The translations under genes and the position numbers were made by a program. Below, in pieces: positions 19,155 through 27,832 of a DNA stretch of 53,280 nucleotides (position 1 is its first letter; the number at the start of each line of letters is the position of its first letter). A model generated the notes under the pieces. The model was given only the letters and a program-made list of their open reading frames with translations, searched no databases and had not been told where the DNA came from. The stretch is from Myxococcales bacterium (GTDB lineage: Bacteria; Myxococcota_A; Polyangia; Polyangiales; Polyangiaceae), in the NCBI GenBank assembly GCA_004193285.1, contig SECP01000061.1:1-53280 (forward strand), given 5' to 3'.

Positions 19155-20401
19155 TGAGCGCGCGATTTTCCCTTCGAACGCGGCGGCGCGGCTTCACCCT
19201 CGTGGAGCTGATGGTCGCGATGAGCGGCGGCTTGTTCCTGTCGATCGCCGTGTTCGCGCTCTCGCGCGACGCAACCCGCTTTTACCAAAGCGAGGGTCGC
19301 ATGGCGAACGCAACCCTCGCCGCGGTGTCCGGCTTCGAGCGCCTCGCGAGCGACGTGGCAAGGGCCGGTCACCTTTCGACCGCCAACATTCAGGGCGACC
19401 CCCTCGTGTGCAATCGACCTGACGCTTCGTTCCCCGCCGAGCTGCGCTCCCTGCGCGCGCTCGTGGTGGGGACGAGCAGCGCCACCGGAACGGAGGTCGC
19501 CGCGGCCGGCATTTCACCGCACTCGTTGCTGGTCACGGGCGCCTTGAACACGCCGGAGGTGTTCACCACCATGGCGGTGGCCCCCGCCGCTGGCGGCTCC
19601 TGGCGCGTAGACCTGGATCTGAGCACGCCCGCCGCGGACCGCCTCAACCTCAGCTTGGCGACGACCGCGGTTGCGGCCAATCAGGCCATCTTGGACGGCA
19701 TCTTCACGATCGGCACCAACCAGCGGGGCAAGATCGTGAGGCTCCGTCGCAACGGGCTGGATCAGTACGCGGTCGTCTCCGCGGTGACCGCGGTCGCGGG
19801 CGGCGCCTTCCTGACCCTCGCCAACTCCCCCTCGCTCCTGCGCCTCGAGCGCGGCGGGCCGCAGTGCGGCATCGACGACACCGGCAAGGGTATGGCGCTC
19901 AGCGTGATCGACGTCGTGCGCTACGACATCCGCAGCATGTTGAGCGAGGCGTCGTACGCGTCCTTGTTCAGCGCTTCTGGTGTGAGCGGAGGACCGAGCG
20001 TGGTGCCCTTCGAGAGCGGCCGGGCCGAGCTCGTGCGAGTGGAAGTGGACTCGACGGGCGCGGAGCAAGCGTCCACCCGAGAGATCATCGGCGAATACGC
20101 GGTGGACCTGCAGGTGAGCGCTTGGGGCGCGACCGCCGCCAACAACCCCGCGCTGATCCCGGTCGCGGCCACTGCCATCACTCAGACCTACAACTCGACG
20201 CAGCTCTTGCGCGGCGTTCACCTGCGCCTGGGCGTGCGCTCGCGCGAAGCCGATCGCGACGCGGACGTCGCCGGTAGCGGCGGTGGCTCGAACAACCTGT
20301 ACCGCATCGGCCTGGGCGGCTCCGCGAACGCGCCGTTCGCGCGGGTGCGCACGCTCCAAACGGACGTGCCTCTGCGCAATCTGGAGGGCAACCGATGGTA
20401 A
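19154..20401 (+). CDS. pilW: PilW-type minor pilin
   Basis: A 415-residue prepilin-like protein with cleavage site G13|FTLVE and helix LMVAMSGGLFLSIAVFAL. The large size and the FERLASDVARAGHLS segment, typical of PilW proteins (helix followed by a D-x-RxAG motif), support the call. I chose the ATG at 19154, which overlaps the pilV stop (TAATG); an upstream in-frame extension lies inside pilV. The protein is a likely tip-complex component beneath PilY1. Confidence 0.85.
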   Translation: MSARFSLRTRRRGFTLVELMVAMSGGLFLSIAVFALSRDATRFYQSEGRMANATLAAVSGFERLASDVARAGHLSTANIQGDPLVCNRPDASFPAELRSLRALVVGTSSATGTEVAAAGISPHSLLVTGALNTPEVFTTMAVAPAAGGSWRVDLDLSTPAADRLNLSLATTAVAANQAILDGIFTIGTNQRGKIVRLRRNGLDQYAVVSAVTAVAGGAFLTLANSPSLLRLERGGPQCGIDDTGKGMALSVIDVVRYDIRSMLSEASYASLFSASGVSGGPSVVPFESGRAELVRVEVDSTGAEQASTREIIGEYAVDLQVSAWGATAANNPALIPVAATAITQTYNSTQLLRGVHLRLGVRSREADRDADVAGSGGGSNNLYRIGLGGSANAPFARVRTLQTDVPLRNLEGNRW

Positions 20402-21078
20402 CGCTCACGCTCCGACGCCGACTCCGACGCCGCGCCGAGCGGGGCACGACGATCGTGATCGTCGTCATGGTGGCCACCCTGATCACGGCGATTGGCACGT
20501 TCGCGGTGCACAACATCGGGCAGGTGGATCTGGCCGTCGGCTACAGCCGCCAGTCAGCGCAAACCTACGCCCTCGCGGAGCTCGGCACGACCGCGGCCAT
20601 GGCGCAGATCGCCGCCACTGGGACGTCCTATTCGAACCTCATGAGCGAGACGCGGACGCCGCCCGATCCGGCCAATCCCAACGCTCCTCGCTTCAGTTGC
20701 TTGGCCAACGGTCGTTTCTTCGCCACCGGCGGCAGCAGTTGCTTTCGGATTCAGCAAGACCGGCTCGAGAGCATGACCACGAGCAACGGCGGCGAGACCT
20801 TGACCGAGCCCACGGTGGCCGGCAGCGAATCCGGGAGCTTCGGCATCCTCAGCAGCACCATCGGTCAGGTAGACGTGGAGCTGACCGAAAAGCGGCCGAC
20901 CAACCGCGACATCGCCGGCAGCCGGCAAGGCTCCTCCGCATTCGACATCACGCTCACCACGACTGCCGTCGTGAGCCCCCCTCCCACTGCCTCCGATCCG
21001 TGCAGCGGCATCGCCAGCATGACGGTCAAAAAAGTCATGCGCGCGCACGTCATCATCCCGCCCGATCCAGGAACCTAA
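20395..21078 (+). CDS. pilX: PilX-type minor pilin
   Basis: A 227-residue prepilin-like protein with cleavage site G17|TTIVI and helix VVMVATLITAIGTFAVHNIG. Mature position 5 is Ile instead of Glu. That is expected for PilX/GspK-type pilins at the filament tip, which are thought not to need the salt bridge to a pilin above. It overlaps pilW by seven bases and ends just before the PilY1 gene. Confidence 0.8.
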   Translation: MVTLTLRRRLRRRAERGTTIVIVVMVATLITAIGTFAVHNIGQVDLAVGYSRQSAQTYALAELGTTAAMAQIAATGTSYSNLMSETRTPPDPANPNAPRFSCLANGRFFATGGSSCFRIQQDRLESMTTSNGGETLTEPTVAGSESGSFGILSSTIGQVDVELTEKRPTNRDIAGSRQGSSAFDITLTTTAVVSPPPTASDPCSGIASMTVKKVMRAHVIIPPDPGT

Positions 21079-21081
21079 GCC

Positions 21082-24000
21082 ATGAAGCACGAACAGAAAC
21101 CACAGCTTGCCGCGCGCTCGACGTGGCTTCGGGGTCTGCTCGCCGCGGGCTCGTTACTCTCGACCGTGCTCGGCGCCGGCCGCGCGCACGCGCAGGCGGA
21201 CGTGTCACCGCCGCCGCCGAACATCCTGCTGCTCGTGGATACGTCCGGCTCGATGGACTACAAGACGAACAGCAACTCGTTCCCGACTTGCCGATATTCG
21301 GGCTCGGCCACGACCGCGCAGCCCAGCGAGCGCAGCCGCTGGGTGGACCTCGTGGAGGTGCTCACCGGCTCGATCAACAACTACGAGTGCCAGAAGCTAG
21401 ACCGGAACTCCACGCTGTTCCGCTCCGAGTACGGCGGCGCCGGGAGCAACCCGTACGACGCGCTCTACGCGAACCCTTATCACCGCCCCGCTAGTAACGG
21501 CTGCGTCGCGGGCCCCGGCACGCTCACCGCCGACAGCCCGCTCTTCCCTGCCGGCGCCATCAAGTACCACCCGTTCGACAACACCGCGGCTTCTTGCGCC
21601 TACAACCAGGGTAGCGACGGCATCCTGGACGCCTTCTTGGGCGACGTGCGCTTCGGCCTGATGACGTTCGACACGGAGCCGCGCGCGGGCAAGGACATGA
21701 GCGGTCTGTGGAGCTACTACCTGAGCTCCTCCGCCACCGGCAAGCCGCTGGGCTGCACGGTAAATCAAGCCCAGGAGGTCGGCGTTCGTAACCCTACCGC
21801 GCCGCCCTGGGAAGGGCGCATGGTCGGCTTCGGCAACCCCGCGCTCGGCAGCACCGATTTCAAAACCCGCAACGGCATGATCCAAGAGGTCCTGCTGTCG
21901 ACACGCCCGTACGGCGCCACCCCCATCGCCGGCATGCTCGCGGACGCGACGAGCTATTTGACGCTCGACACGAGCGACGACCCGATCGATCCGAGCTTCA
22001 AGTTTGGGCCGATGGCGGACCCGGCCAAGGGCTGCCGCAACAAGGCGATCGTTTTGCTGTCCGACGGACAGCCGAACATGGACCTGCGCCCGTATTGCGA
22101 GCCGGGCGGCTGCCCATACCTCAAGACGGAGGACATCGCCCAGAACCTCAAGACCCTCGGTTACTACATTTACGTGATCGGCTTCGCGCTGCCGACGATC
22201 ACCATCAACGGCTCGCCGAAGAGCTGCTCGGAAATCGACCCGGCCGATCCGGTCTGCTCCACGAACCTCAACGATTCGGCCCTGCAGGCGTGCTGCGCCC
22301 TGAACCGCATCGCGGTCGCGGGCGGTCCTCCCGCGCCGGTCGACGCCAACTCCAAGGAGCCGGACTGGAGCCGCGCGCACTTCGCGGCCAACCGCGACGA
22401 GCTACGCTCGCAGCTCTCGCAGGCCATCGGCGCGAACTTCAAGTCCACGACCCGCACTCCCTTCATCAGCGCTTCCGGCTCGGGCTTCGTCTCGCCGACG
22501 ACCGATCGCGTGTTCGCGCGGGCGTTCCGGTTCGCGGCCTCGTTCAAGCCGGGCAAGCTGGACCAACCGTGGCGAGGCGAGCTGAACCGCGGCCGCTACG
22601 TGTGCGAGGTGGACTCGGGAGGCGGCGTCGCCAAGCCCGTGCTCAAAGAGCCGGAAGCTTCCAAAGGCGATCGCTTCGCGGACAACTTGAGCGCTTCGCC
22701 TCTGAACGAGCGGCGGGTCTACACCGTCATCGGCAATACCCCCGTCAACTCGGACGCCAGCATGCGCCCCCACCTGGCCGCCACCGTGACGGACGGCGTA
22801 GGCACGTACTCGGGCACGCAAATGTCCGCGCCCGGTGCACCCAGCACCTTCGTCACTCAGACGCCTCCGGAGGCGCTCAAGGTGACGAACACCACCTGTA
22901 GCGGCCTGACCGCGGCGAATTGCCGCTCTCGCTACATGAAGTGGCTCCTGGGTGTGAGCGACAGCACGGAGCAGTTCCAGCGCTGCCGCGGCGGCGTCGG
23001 CAGCGACGACTGCTACCTGATGTCGGAAATCTACCACTCCATACCGAAGGCAGTCGCCGGCCGGCCGTCGGCGTTTCTGGTCGATCAGAGCTACCAGGCG
23101 TTCGTGACCGCGCAGCTCAAGGCCAAGCGCCCCTCGGTCCTGTACGCGTCCTCCAACGACGGCTTCCTGCACGCCTTCAAGATCGCGCAGGTCGACAAGA
23201 ACGACACTTCCGAAGCGATGAAGGTGAATACGCTCACCTCGAACGAGCTCTGGGCCTTCATCCCCCCCGGCGCGCTCACCGGCATCCCGAGCCTTTACCC
23301 TGCCTCGCACCAGCTCTTGCTGGACGGAACGCCGTCCATCAAAGACGTGGTCGCGACCGCGGACGCCTCGCAGCCGGTCTACAAGTTCAAGCTCGAGCGC
23401 ACGCTGGACCAAGCGCGCGGCGGCGCCGGTACTTGGCGCACCATTTTGGTGCAAAGCTACGGCGCCCAGCGCCCCGGCTACTTCGCGGTAGACGTGACCG
23501 ATCCGGCAGCAGGCCCCCAGTTCCTGTGGCAGCTCGTGACGGACAGCGCGGGCAACCAGCTATTCGGGCGCGGCGGCGGCACGCCGCTGGTGACGACCGC
23601 CTACTTGGACGGAAAAGAGGTCGCGGTGGCGGTGCTGCCGGGCGGCTACGGTGAGCCCGGCACCGCCGGTCCGTCGCCGTACACCGGCTGCCGGCGCGCG
23701 GAGACCTCCTTCACGGACCTCACCGTGAACGGGATCCCGGAGCCTCGCGACTACATTCCTTGCTACGCCAACACCGCCGTGCGCGCGCGCTCGCTCACGG
23801 TCGTGCGGCTGGATAGCGGCGAGATCATCCGAACGTTCCGTCAGGCCGCGAGCGAGGTGCCCGGCGTCCTCAGCACGTTGGTCACCGCTTCCAAGATCGA
23901 CTCACCGATGACCGGTCAGCCCGTCGCCTACCCGGCGGATGTGGGGGCGGTCGCCGATCGCGTGTTCATCGGCGACCAGGACGGCACGATGTGGCGCCTC

Positions 24001-24828
24001 AACTTGGCCTCCAAGACCGGCCTCGCGTCGGACTGGGTGCTGGAGCTCTTTTTCGACGGTTTTCCGAAAACTACGCCGGATTTTGGCCACCTGTGGAACG
24101 ACGGCCAGCCGATCATCGCCGCTCCCATCATCTCCGTGGATCGCACCGGCAACCTCACAGTGGCGTTCTCCACTGGCGACCAAGAAGCCATCGGAGCCGC
24201 GCCCAACCTCGCCAACTACGTGTGGTCGCTCACCGAGCTTCCGAGCGCGGACCGGAAGAAGCTCGCGCCGCGCGTGAACTGGAACCTCGGCCTCAAAGGG
24301 TCGGGGCTCTCGGGCGACCGCGTGATCGGGGAGATGGCCCTCTTCAACGGCGACTTGTTCTTCTCCACCGTGGGCCCACCGGCTACGAACGACGTGTGCA
24401 GCTCCGGCAGCGGCAAGGTCTGGGGCATGCACTACCTGGACCCCAACAAGGAGGCGACCGGTAAGGGCGGAGTGCTTTCGCCGTCCCTCACCTCGCTCGT
24501 CGGCTCCGGCGGCTACATCGAAGCCTCCACGCTGCTCGGTAACGACGCGAAGGGCTTTCTCTCCGGCGTCGCGGTCGCGCAGCAGCCTACGTGCGAGGAC
24601 TTGGACGAAGGAGCCGACAGCGGTTTCTTCGCGAACGGCAGTGTGCTCAAGGGCACCCCTTCCAGCGGCAAATACCAGCTGTTCGTGCCCACCGGCGACA
24701 AGGCTTCCACGAGCACGAAGCCGGGCGTCACTCCCATCAACTCCGGCGGTAGCAAGGGCGTCACCATCGACCTCCAGCAGCCCCCCGCGTCGCTTGTCGT
24801 AGACTCCTGGGCCTCCATCGTCGAATAA
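21082..24828 (+). CDS. pilY1: PilY1-like tip adhesin with von Willebrand A domain
   Basis: A 1248-residue exported protein. Signal peptide at ~1-37 (cleavage near AHA|QA). A vWA domain follows with the MIDAS motif DTSGS (53-57) and later KAIVLLSDGQPNMD. The C-terminal PilY1 region includes VLYASSNDGFLHAF, ELWAFIPP, and FIGDQDGTMWRLNL, typical of its beta-propeller. Cys residues are numerous and fit a disulfide-stabilised secreted protein. PilY1 caps the pilus tip, primes pilus assembly and mediates adhesion. It starts four bases after pilX; the order matches Myxococcus minor-pilin clusters. Calcium-binding loops cannot be assigned confidently by eye. Confidence 0.9.
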   Translation: MKHEQKPQLAARSTWLRGLLAAGSLLSTVLGAGRAHAQADVSPPPPNILLLVDTSGSMDYKTNSNSFPTCRYSGSATTAQPSERSRWVDLVEVLTGSINNYECQKLDRNSTLFRSEYGGAGSNPYDALYANPYHRPASNGCVAGPGTLTADSPLFPAGAIKYHPFDNTAASCAYNQGSDGILDAFLGDVRFGLMTFDTEPRAGKDMSGLWSYYLSSSATGKPLGCTVNQAQEVGVRNPTAPPWEGRMVGFGNPALGSTDFKTRNGMIQEVLLSTRPYGATPIAGMLADATSYLTLDTSDDPIDPSFKFGPMADPAKGCRNKAIVLLSDGQPNMDLRPYCEPGGCPYLKTEDIAQNLKTLGYYIYVIGFALPTITINGSPKSCSEIDPADPVCSTNLNDSALQACCALNRIAVAGGPPAPVDANSKEPDWSRAHFAANRDELRSQLSQAIGANFKSTTRTPFISASGSGFVSPTTDRVFARAFRFAASFKPGKLDQPWRGELNRGRYVCEVDSGGGVAKPVLKEPEASKGDRFADNLSASPLNERRVYTVIGNTPVNSDASMRPHLAATVTDGVGTYSGTQMSAPGAPSTFVTQTPPEALKVTNTTCSGLTAANCRSRYMKWLLGVSDSTEQFQRCRGGVGSDDCYLMSEIYHSIPKAVAGRPSAFLVDQSYQAFVTAQLKAKRPSVLYASSNDGFLHAFKIAQVDKNDTSEAMKVNTLTSNELWAFIPPGALTGIPSLYPASHQLLLDGTPSIKDVVATADASQPVYKFKLERTLDQARGGAGTWRTILVQSYGAQRPGYFAVDVTDPAAGPQFLWQLVTDSAGNQLFGRGGGTPLVTTAYLDGKEVAVAVLPGGYGEPGTAGPSPYTGCRRAETSFTDLTVNGIPEPRDYIPCYANTAVRARSLTVVRLDSGEIIRTFRQAASEVPGVLSTLVTASKIDSPMTGQPVAYPADVGAVADRVFIGDQDGTMWRLNLASKTGLASDWVLELFFDGFPKTTPDFGHLWNDGQPIIAAPIISVDRTGNLTVAFSTGDQEAIGAAPNLANYVWSLTELPSADRKKLAPRVNWNLGLKGSGLSGDRVIGEMALFNGDLFFSTVGPPATNDVCSSGSGKVWGMHYLDPNKEATGKGGVLSPSLTSLVGSGGYIEASTLLGNDAKGFLSGVAVAQQPTCEDLDEGADSGFFANGSVLKGTPSSGKYQLFVPTGDKASTSTKPGVTPINSGGSKGVTIDLQQPPASLVVDSWASIVE

Positions 24829-24836
24829 TCGGTCCC

Positions 24837-25361
24837 GTGGGAAAGCGCGCCCGACTCCTCCTCGGCTCGTGCAGCCTGGCCCTCGCCTGCGCCTGCGACA
24901 AGCGGCCTGCGCCCGGGCCCGCGCCCTCGGCGGCGGCCACCGCGCCGAGCGTGCCGCTCGATCACCTGGCGCCCGACGAGCTCGCTCCCAGTCAGGTGGA
25001 AGTGTACGGCTTCGCGATCCCGCGAGGAATGGAGGTGGAAAGCCGCCTCACCGACCGCACCTACGTACGGGGGCACGTCTCTCCGGAAGCGCTCGCCAAC
25101 TACGTGCGCGAGCAAGTCAGCGTCTCGCACGTGGAGATCGGCGCCGCCCGCACCGTATTTCCGATGGCTCGCATCAAGCGCGGCGTCCCCGATCGCGTCT
25201 ACACGATCGAGGTCCTGCCGGACGGCTCCTACACGCGGCTGGTGCTCAAAGACACCACGCCCCCGCCCCCGCCGCCGCCCAACCTGACGGACGCCGAGCG
25301 CTGGCGCGCCGCCGGCCTCGGCCCCGATGGTCGCCCCCTGGACTTGAAGAGCCTGGAGTGA
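24837..25361 (+). CDS. Lipoprotein at end of pilin operon
   Basis: A 174-residue lipoprotein with signal MGKRARLLLGSCSLALACAC and probable lipid-bearing Cys. The mature part contains LDHLAPDELAPSQVEVYGFAIPRGM, a GHVSPEALANYVREQVSVSHVEIG segment and a Pro-rich stretch (PPPPPPP) near the C-terminus. No family was recognised. Start GTG at 24837, nine bases after pilY1 on the same strand, so it is probably the last gene of the operon. A role in pilus-tip export or assembly is only an inference from position. Confidence 0.75.
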   Translation: MGKRARLLLGSCSLALACACDKRPAPGPAPSAAATAPSVPLDHLAPDELAPSQVEVYGFAIPRGMEVESRLTDRTYVRGHVSPEALANYVREQVSVSHVEIGAARTVFPMARIKRGVPDRVYTIEVLPDGSYTRLVLKDTTPPPPPPPNLTDAERWRAAGLGPDGRPLDLKSLE

Positions 25362-25370
25362 GCGGAAGCC

Positions 25371-26138
25371 CTAACGGCGCGACTCGTCTTCCAGACGCAT
25401 CGCTTCCAGCAGCAGGCCGCCGAGCTTCTGCTGCTCGCCCGAATACGCCGTGGGACCACCTTGCGAGCTGCGGAAGCTGAAGCTGCCCTTCTTCCAGCGC
25501 AGCACTTCGCGGAGGAGCTCGGTAGGGCCCCACGGTTTGCCGTCTACCGTACCGGAGGCGAACTTGCCGTCCACCAGCTCGAGGAGCGCGACCTTGCTGG
25601 CTTCTCCGCTCACCTTGAGCCGGCCGCTGCGGCGTTCGAGCTCCAGCAGGGTGAGCACGGTCGCGACGGACATTTGAGCGACGTCGCCCGTGAACGCGGC
25701 GCCGACGGCGGAGGAGGCGGGACCATCCGACGAGATCTTTTCGCGCTGCTTGCGGAGGCGGTTGGCCATGTCGATGAGCGCGCCGACTTGGGCGACGACC
25801 TCTTCGTTGCGAAAGGGCTTCGTCAGGTAAACATCTGCGCCCACGTTCAAGCCTTGGAGGCGCGACTCGGTGTCGTCCGCGTCGGTCAGAAAGAGGAAGG
25901 GCGTGGTGGCGACGCGGGTCGGCTCGGTGCGCACGCGGCGCGCCACCCAGAAGCCGTCGATGTCCGGCAAGTTGACGCTGCACAAGATGCAGTCGGGCTG
26001 AAGCTCGCGCACCTTGTCGAACCCGGCGCGCGCCTCGCCTGCGACGTGGACCTCGAAGCCAGCCTCGCTCAGGAACTTCGCGAGCAGGGTGGCCTCCCAT
26101 TCCTCTGCCTCGATGATCAGAACTCGCCCAGACGCCAC
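25371..26138 (-). CDS. Degenerate receiver domain fused to DUF4388
   Basis: A 255-residue cytosolic protein. Residues ~4-122 are a receiver domain, residues ~150-250 a DUF4388/PATAN domain (FTGDVAQMSVATVLTLLELE, LLELVDGKFASGTVDGK, WKKGSFSF). In the receiver, Lys107 (YLTKPF) and Thr85 are conserved and acidic residues Glu12/Glu13 are present. The phosphoacceptor is Ser54 (CSVNLPDIDG) where Asp is expected, so normal phosphorylation is unlikely. Such REC-DUF4388 proteins are common in myxobacteria. I chose the GTG at 26138; the longer frame from 26465 lies in poor sequence that overlaps gcvT. It is convergent with the pilin operon. Confidence 0.85.
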   Translation of the reverse strand: MASGRVLIIEAEEWEATLLAKFLSEAGFEVHVAGEARAGFDKVRELQPDCILCSVNLPDIDGFWVARRVRTEPTRVATTPFLFLTDADDTESRLQGLNVGADVYLTKPFRNEEVVAQVGALIDMANRLRKQREKISSDGPASSAVGAAFTGDVAQMSVATVLTLLELERRSGRLKVSGEASKVALLELVDGKFASGTVDGKPWGPTELLREVLRWKKGSFSFRSSQGGPTAYSGEQQKLGGLLLEAMRLEDESRR

Positions 26139-26300
26139 GGCGGGCAACGTAGCATGTCGCCAGCTAAAGCCTGAAGTTACGCGATTTTGAGCCAAACCGA
26201 GCCGCGCCGGGCCGGGCGGCCTGCTCGGCGCCCCGGGACGGCGACGAAGAGCGCGCCGCCGCCCTTGTAACGAGACTTGGGCCGCGCTACTCGGCCCTCC

Positions 26301-27431
26301 TTGGCCGACGAAAAGCTTTCGCGTACCCCGCTGTATTCCGAGCACGTCCGCCTGGGCGCCAAGCTGGTGCCCTTCGCGGGCTGGGAGATGCCCATCCAGT
26401 ACAAGGGCATCGCGGCCGAGCACACCGCGGTCCGCGAGCGCGTGGGGTTGTTCGACGTGAGTCACATGGGCGAGCTGCGGGTTAGCGGCCCGGGCGCGGT
26501 GGCGGCGGTCGACTCGCTCATCACGAACGATTTATCGAAGGCGGAGGACGGGCAGGCCGTTTACACCTGCTGTTGCAACGCGAGCGGCACCATCTTGGAC
26601 GACTTGATCGTCTATCGCCGCAGCCCGACCGAAGTGCTGGTGGTGTGCAACGCCAGCAACCGTCCGAAGATCTCGGAGCACTTTCGAGCCGCGCTCAGCG
26701 GCCGGGTGGAGTTTCGCGACGAGAGCGACGACACGTCACTCATTGCGGTGCAGGGGCCGCGCGCGCTCGAGCTGCTGCGGCTCGCGGGCGCGAGCGTGGA
26801 CGTGAACGCGCTGCGCTCGTTCCGCTTCGCGGACGGCACCTTGGCGGGCGCGCCGGTGACCATCGCTCGCACTGGCTACACGGGCGAGGACGGCGTGGAG
26901 CTGTTTTGCCCGAATGCGGCCGCGGCGGGCGTGTTTCGCGCCTTGCTGGAGGCGGGCGCGCCGCTCGGCGCCGAGCCGATCGGGCTGGGGGCGCGTGACA
27001 CGCTGCGGCTGGAGGCGCGGCTGTCGCTGTACGGTAACGAGATCGACGAGACCACGAATCCTATCGAGGCCGGCCTCGGCTGGGTCGTGAAGCTGGACAA
27101 GCCGGCCGGCTTTCTGGGGCGAGACGCCCTCGCCAAGGTCAAAGCCGAGGGGCCATCGCGCACCATCGTCGGCTTCGAGATGGTCGGCCGCGGCATCGCG
27201 CGGCACGGTTACCCGCTCCTCGCACCGAGCGGAGACGTCATCGGTGTGTGCACGTCCGGCGGTCCCTCCCCCACGCTCGGCAAGAGCATCGGCCTCGGCT
27301 ACCTGCCGGTGGGGATGGCCGCCCTGGATACTCACTTTTTGGTCGACTGCCGCGGCAAGCCCATCGAGGCCAAGGTCGTCAAACCCCCTTTTTACAAGCG
27401 TAAGCCCGCTGCCGGAGCCTCGTCATCATGA
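26301..27431 (+). CDS. gcvT: GcvT, glycine cleavage system T protein
   Basis: The aminomethyltransferase moves the methylene group from lipoyl-bound aminomethyl on GcvH to tetrahydrofolate, releasing ammonia. Family blocks: RTPLYSEHVRLGAKLVPFAGWEMPIQY, FDVSHMGEL, LITNDLSKAEDGQAVYTCCCN, ARTGYTGEDGVELF and the C-terminal LGYLPVGMA. About 376 residues, typical. I prefer the TTG at 26301 (MADEKLSRTP), since known starts lie close to the RTPLY block; a TTG at 26277 would add eight residues. The ATGA overlap with gcvH indicates an operon. Confidence 0.93.
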   Translation: MADEKLSRTPLYSEHVRLGAKLVPFAGWEMPIQYKGIAAEHTAVRERVGLFDVSHMGELRVSGPGAVAAVDSLITNDLSKAEDGQAVYTCCCNASGTILDDLIVYRRSPTEVLVVCNASNRPKISEHFRAALSGRVEFRDESDDTSLIAVQGPRALELLRLAGASVDVNALRSFRFADGTLAGAPVTIARTGYTGEDGVELFCPNAAAAGVFRALLEAGAPLGAEPIGLGARDTLRLEARLSLYGNEIDETTNPIEAGLGWVVKLDKPAGFLGRDALAKVKAEGPSRTIVGFEMVGRGIARHGYPLLAPSGDVIGVCTSGGPSPTLGKSIGLGYLPVGMAALDTHFLVDCRGKPIEAKVVKPPFYKRKPAAGASSS

Positions 27432-27832
27432 GCCAAGCCAAAGAAGTCAAACAGGATCGCAAGTACACCAAGGACCACGAGTGGGCGCTCGCCGAGGGCG
27501 CGGAGCTCGTCGTGGGCATCACCGCCTTCGCGGTGGACGCGCTGGGCGACATCACCCTCGTCAGCCTGGACGTGAAGGTCGGTGATCGGGTGGAGGCGAA
27601 CAAGGCCTTCGGAACCATCGAGAGCGTCAAGACGCTGAGCGATTTGTTCGCGCCGGTCAGCGGTAAGGTGACGCGGGTGAACGCCGCCCTCGAGGACGCG
27701 CCCGAGCTGGTCAACGAGGACTGCTGGGGCAAGGCGTGGATGATCGCGATCACGCCGGACGACGCGAGCGCCGCCGGCAGCTTGCTCGAGCCCGCTTCGT
27801 ACTCCGCCCACCTGGAAGAGTCGGCGCACTGA
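27428..27832 (+). CDS. gcvH: GcvH, glycine cleavage system H protein
   Basis: The lipoyl carrier of glycine cleavage, 134 residues. The start region has YTKDHEWA, and the lipoylated residue is Lys68 in TIESVKTLSDLFAPVSG. NEDCWGKAWMIAI near the C-terminus is typical. It starts at an ATGA overlap with gcvT and ends in TGATG with gcvPA, so the three are likely translated together. Confidence 0.95.
   Translation: MSQAKEVKQDRKYTKDHEWALAEGAELVVGITAFAVDALGDITLVSLDVKVGDRVEANKAFGTIESVKTLSDLFAPVSGKVTRVNAALEDAPELVNEDCWGKAWMIAITPDDASAAGSLLEPASYSAHLEESAH

Noticed and set aside
26148..26300. Glycine riboswitch before gcvT
   Set aside because: The spacer is short, very GC-rich and lacks the conserved aptamer blocks; I see no recognisable fold.
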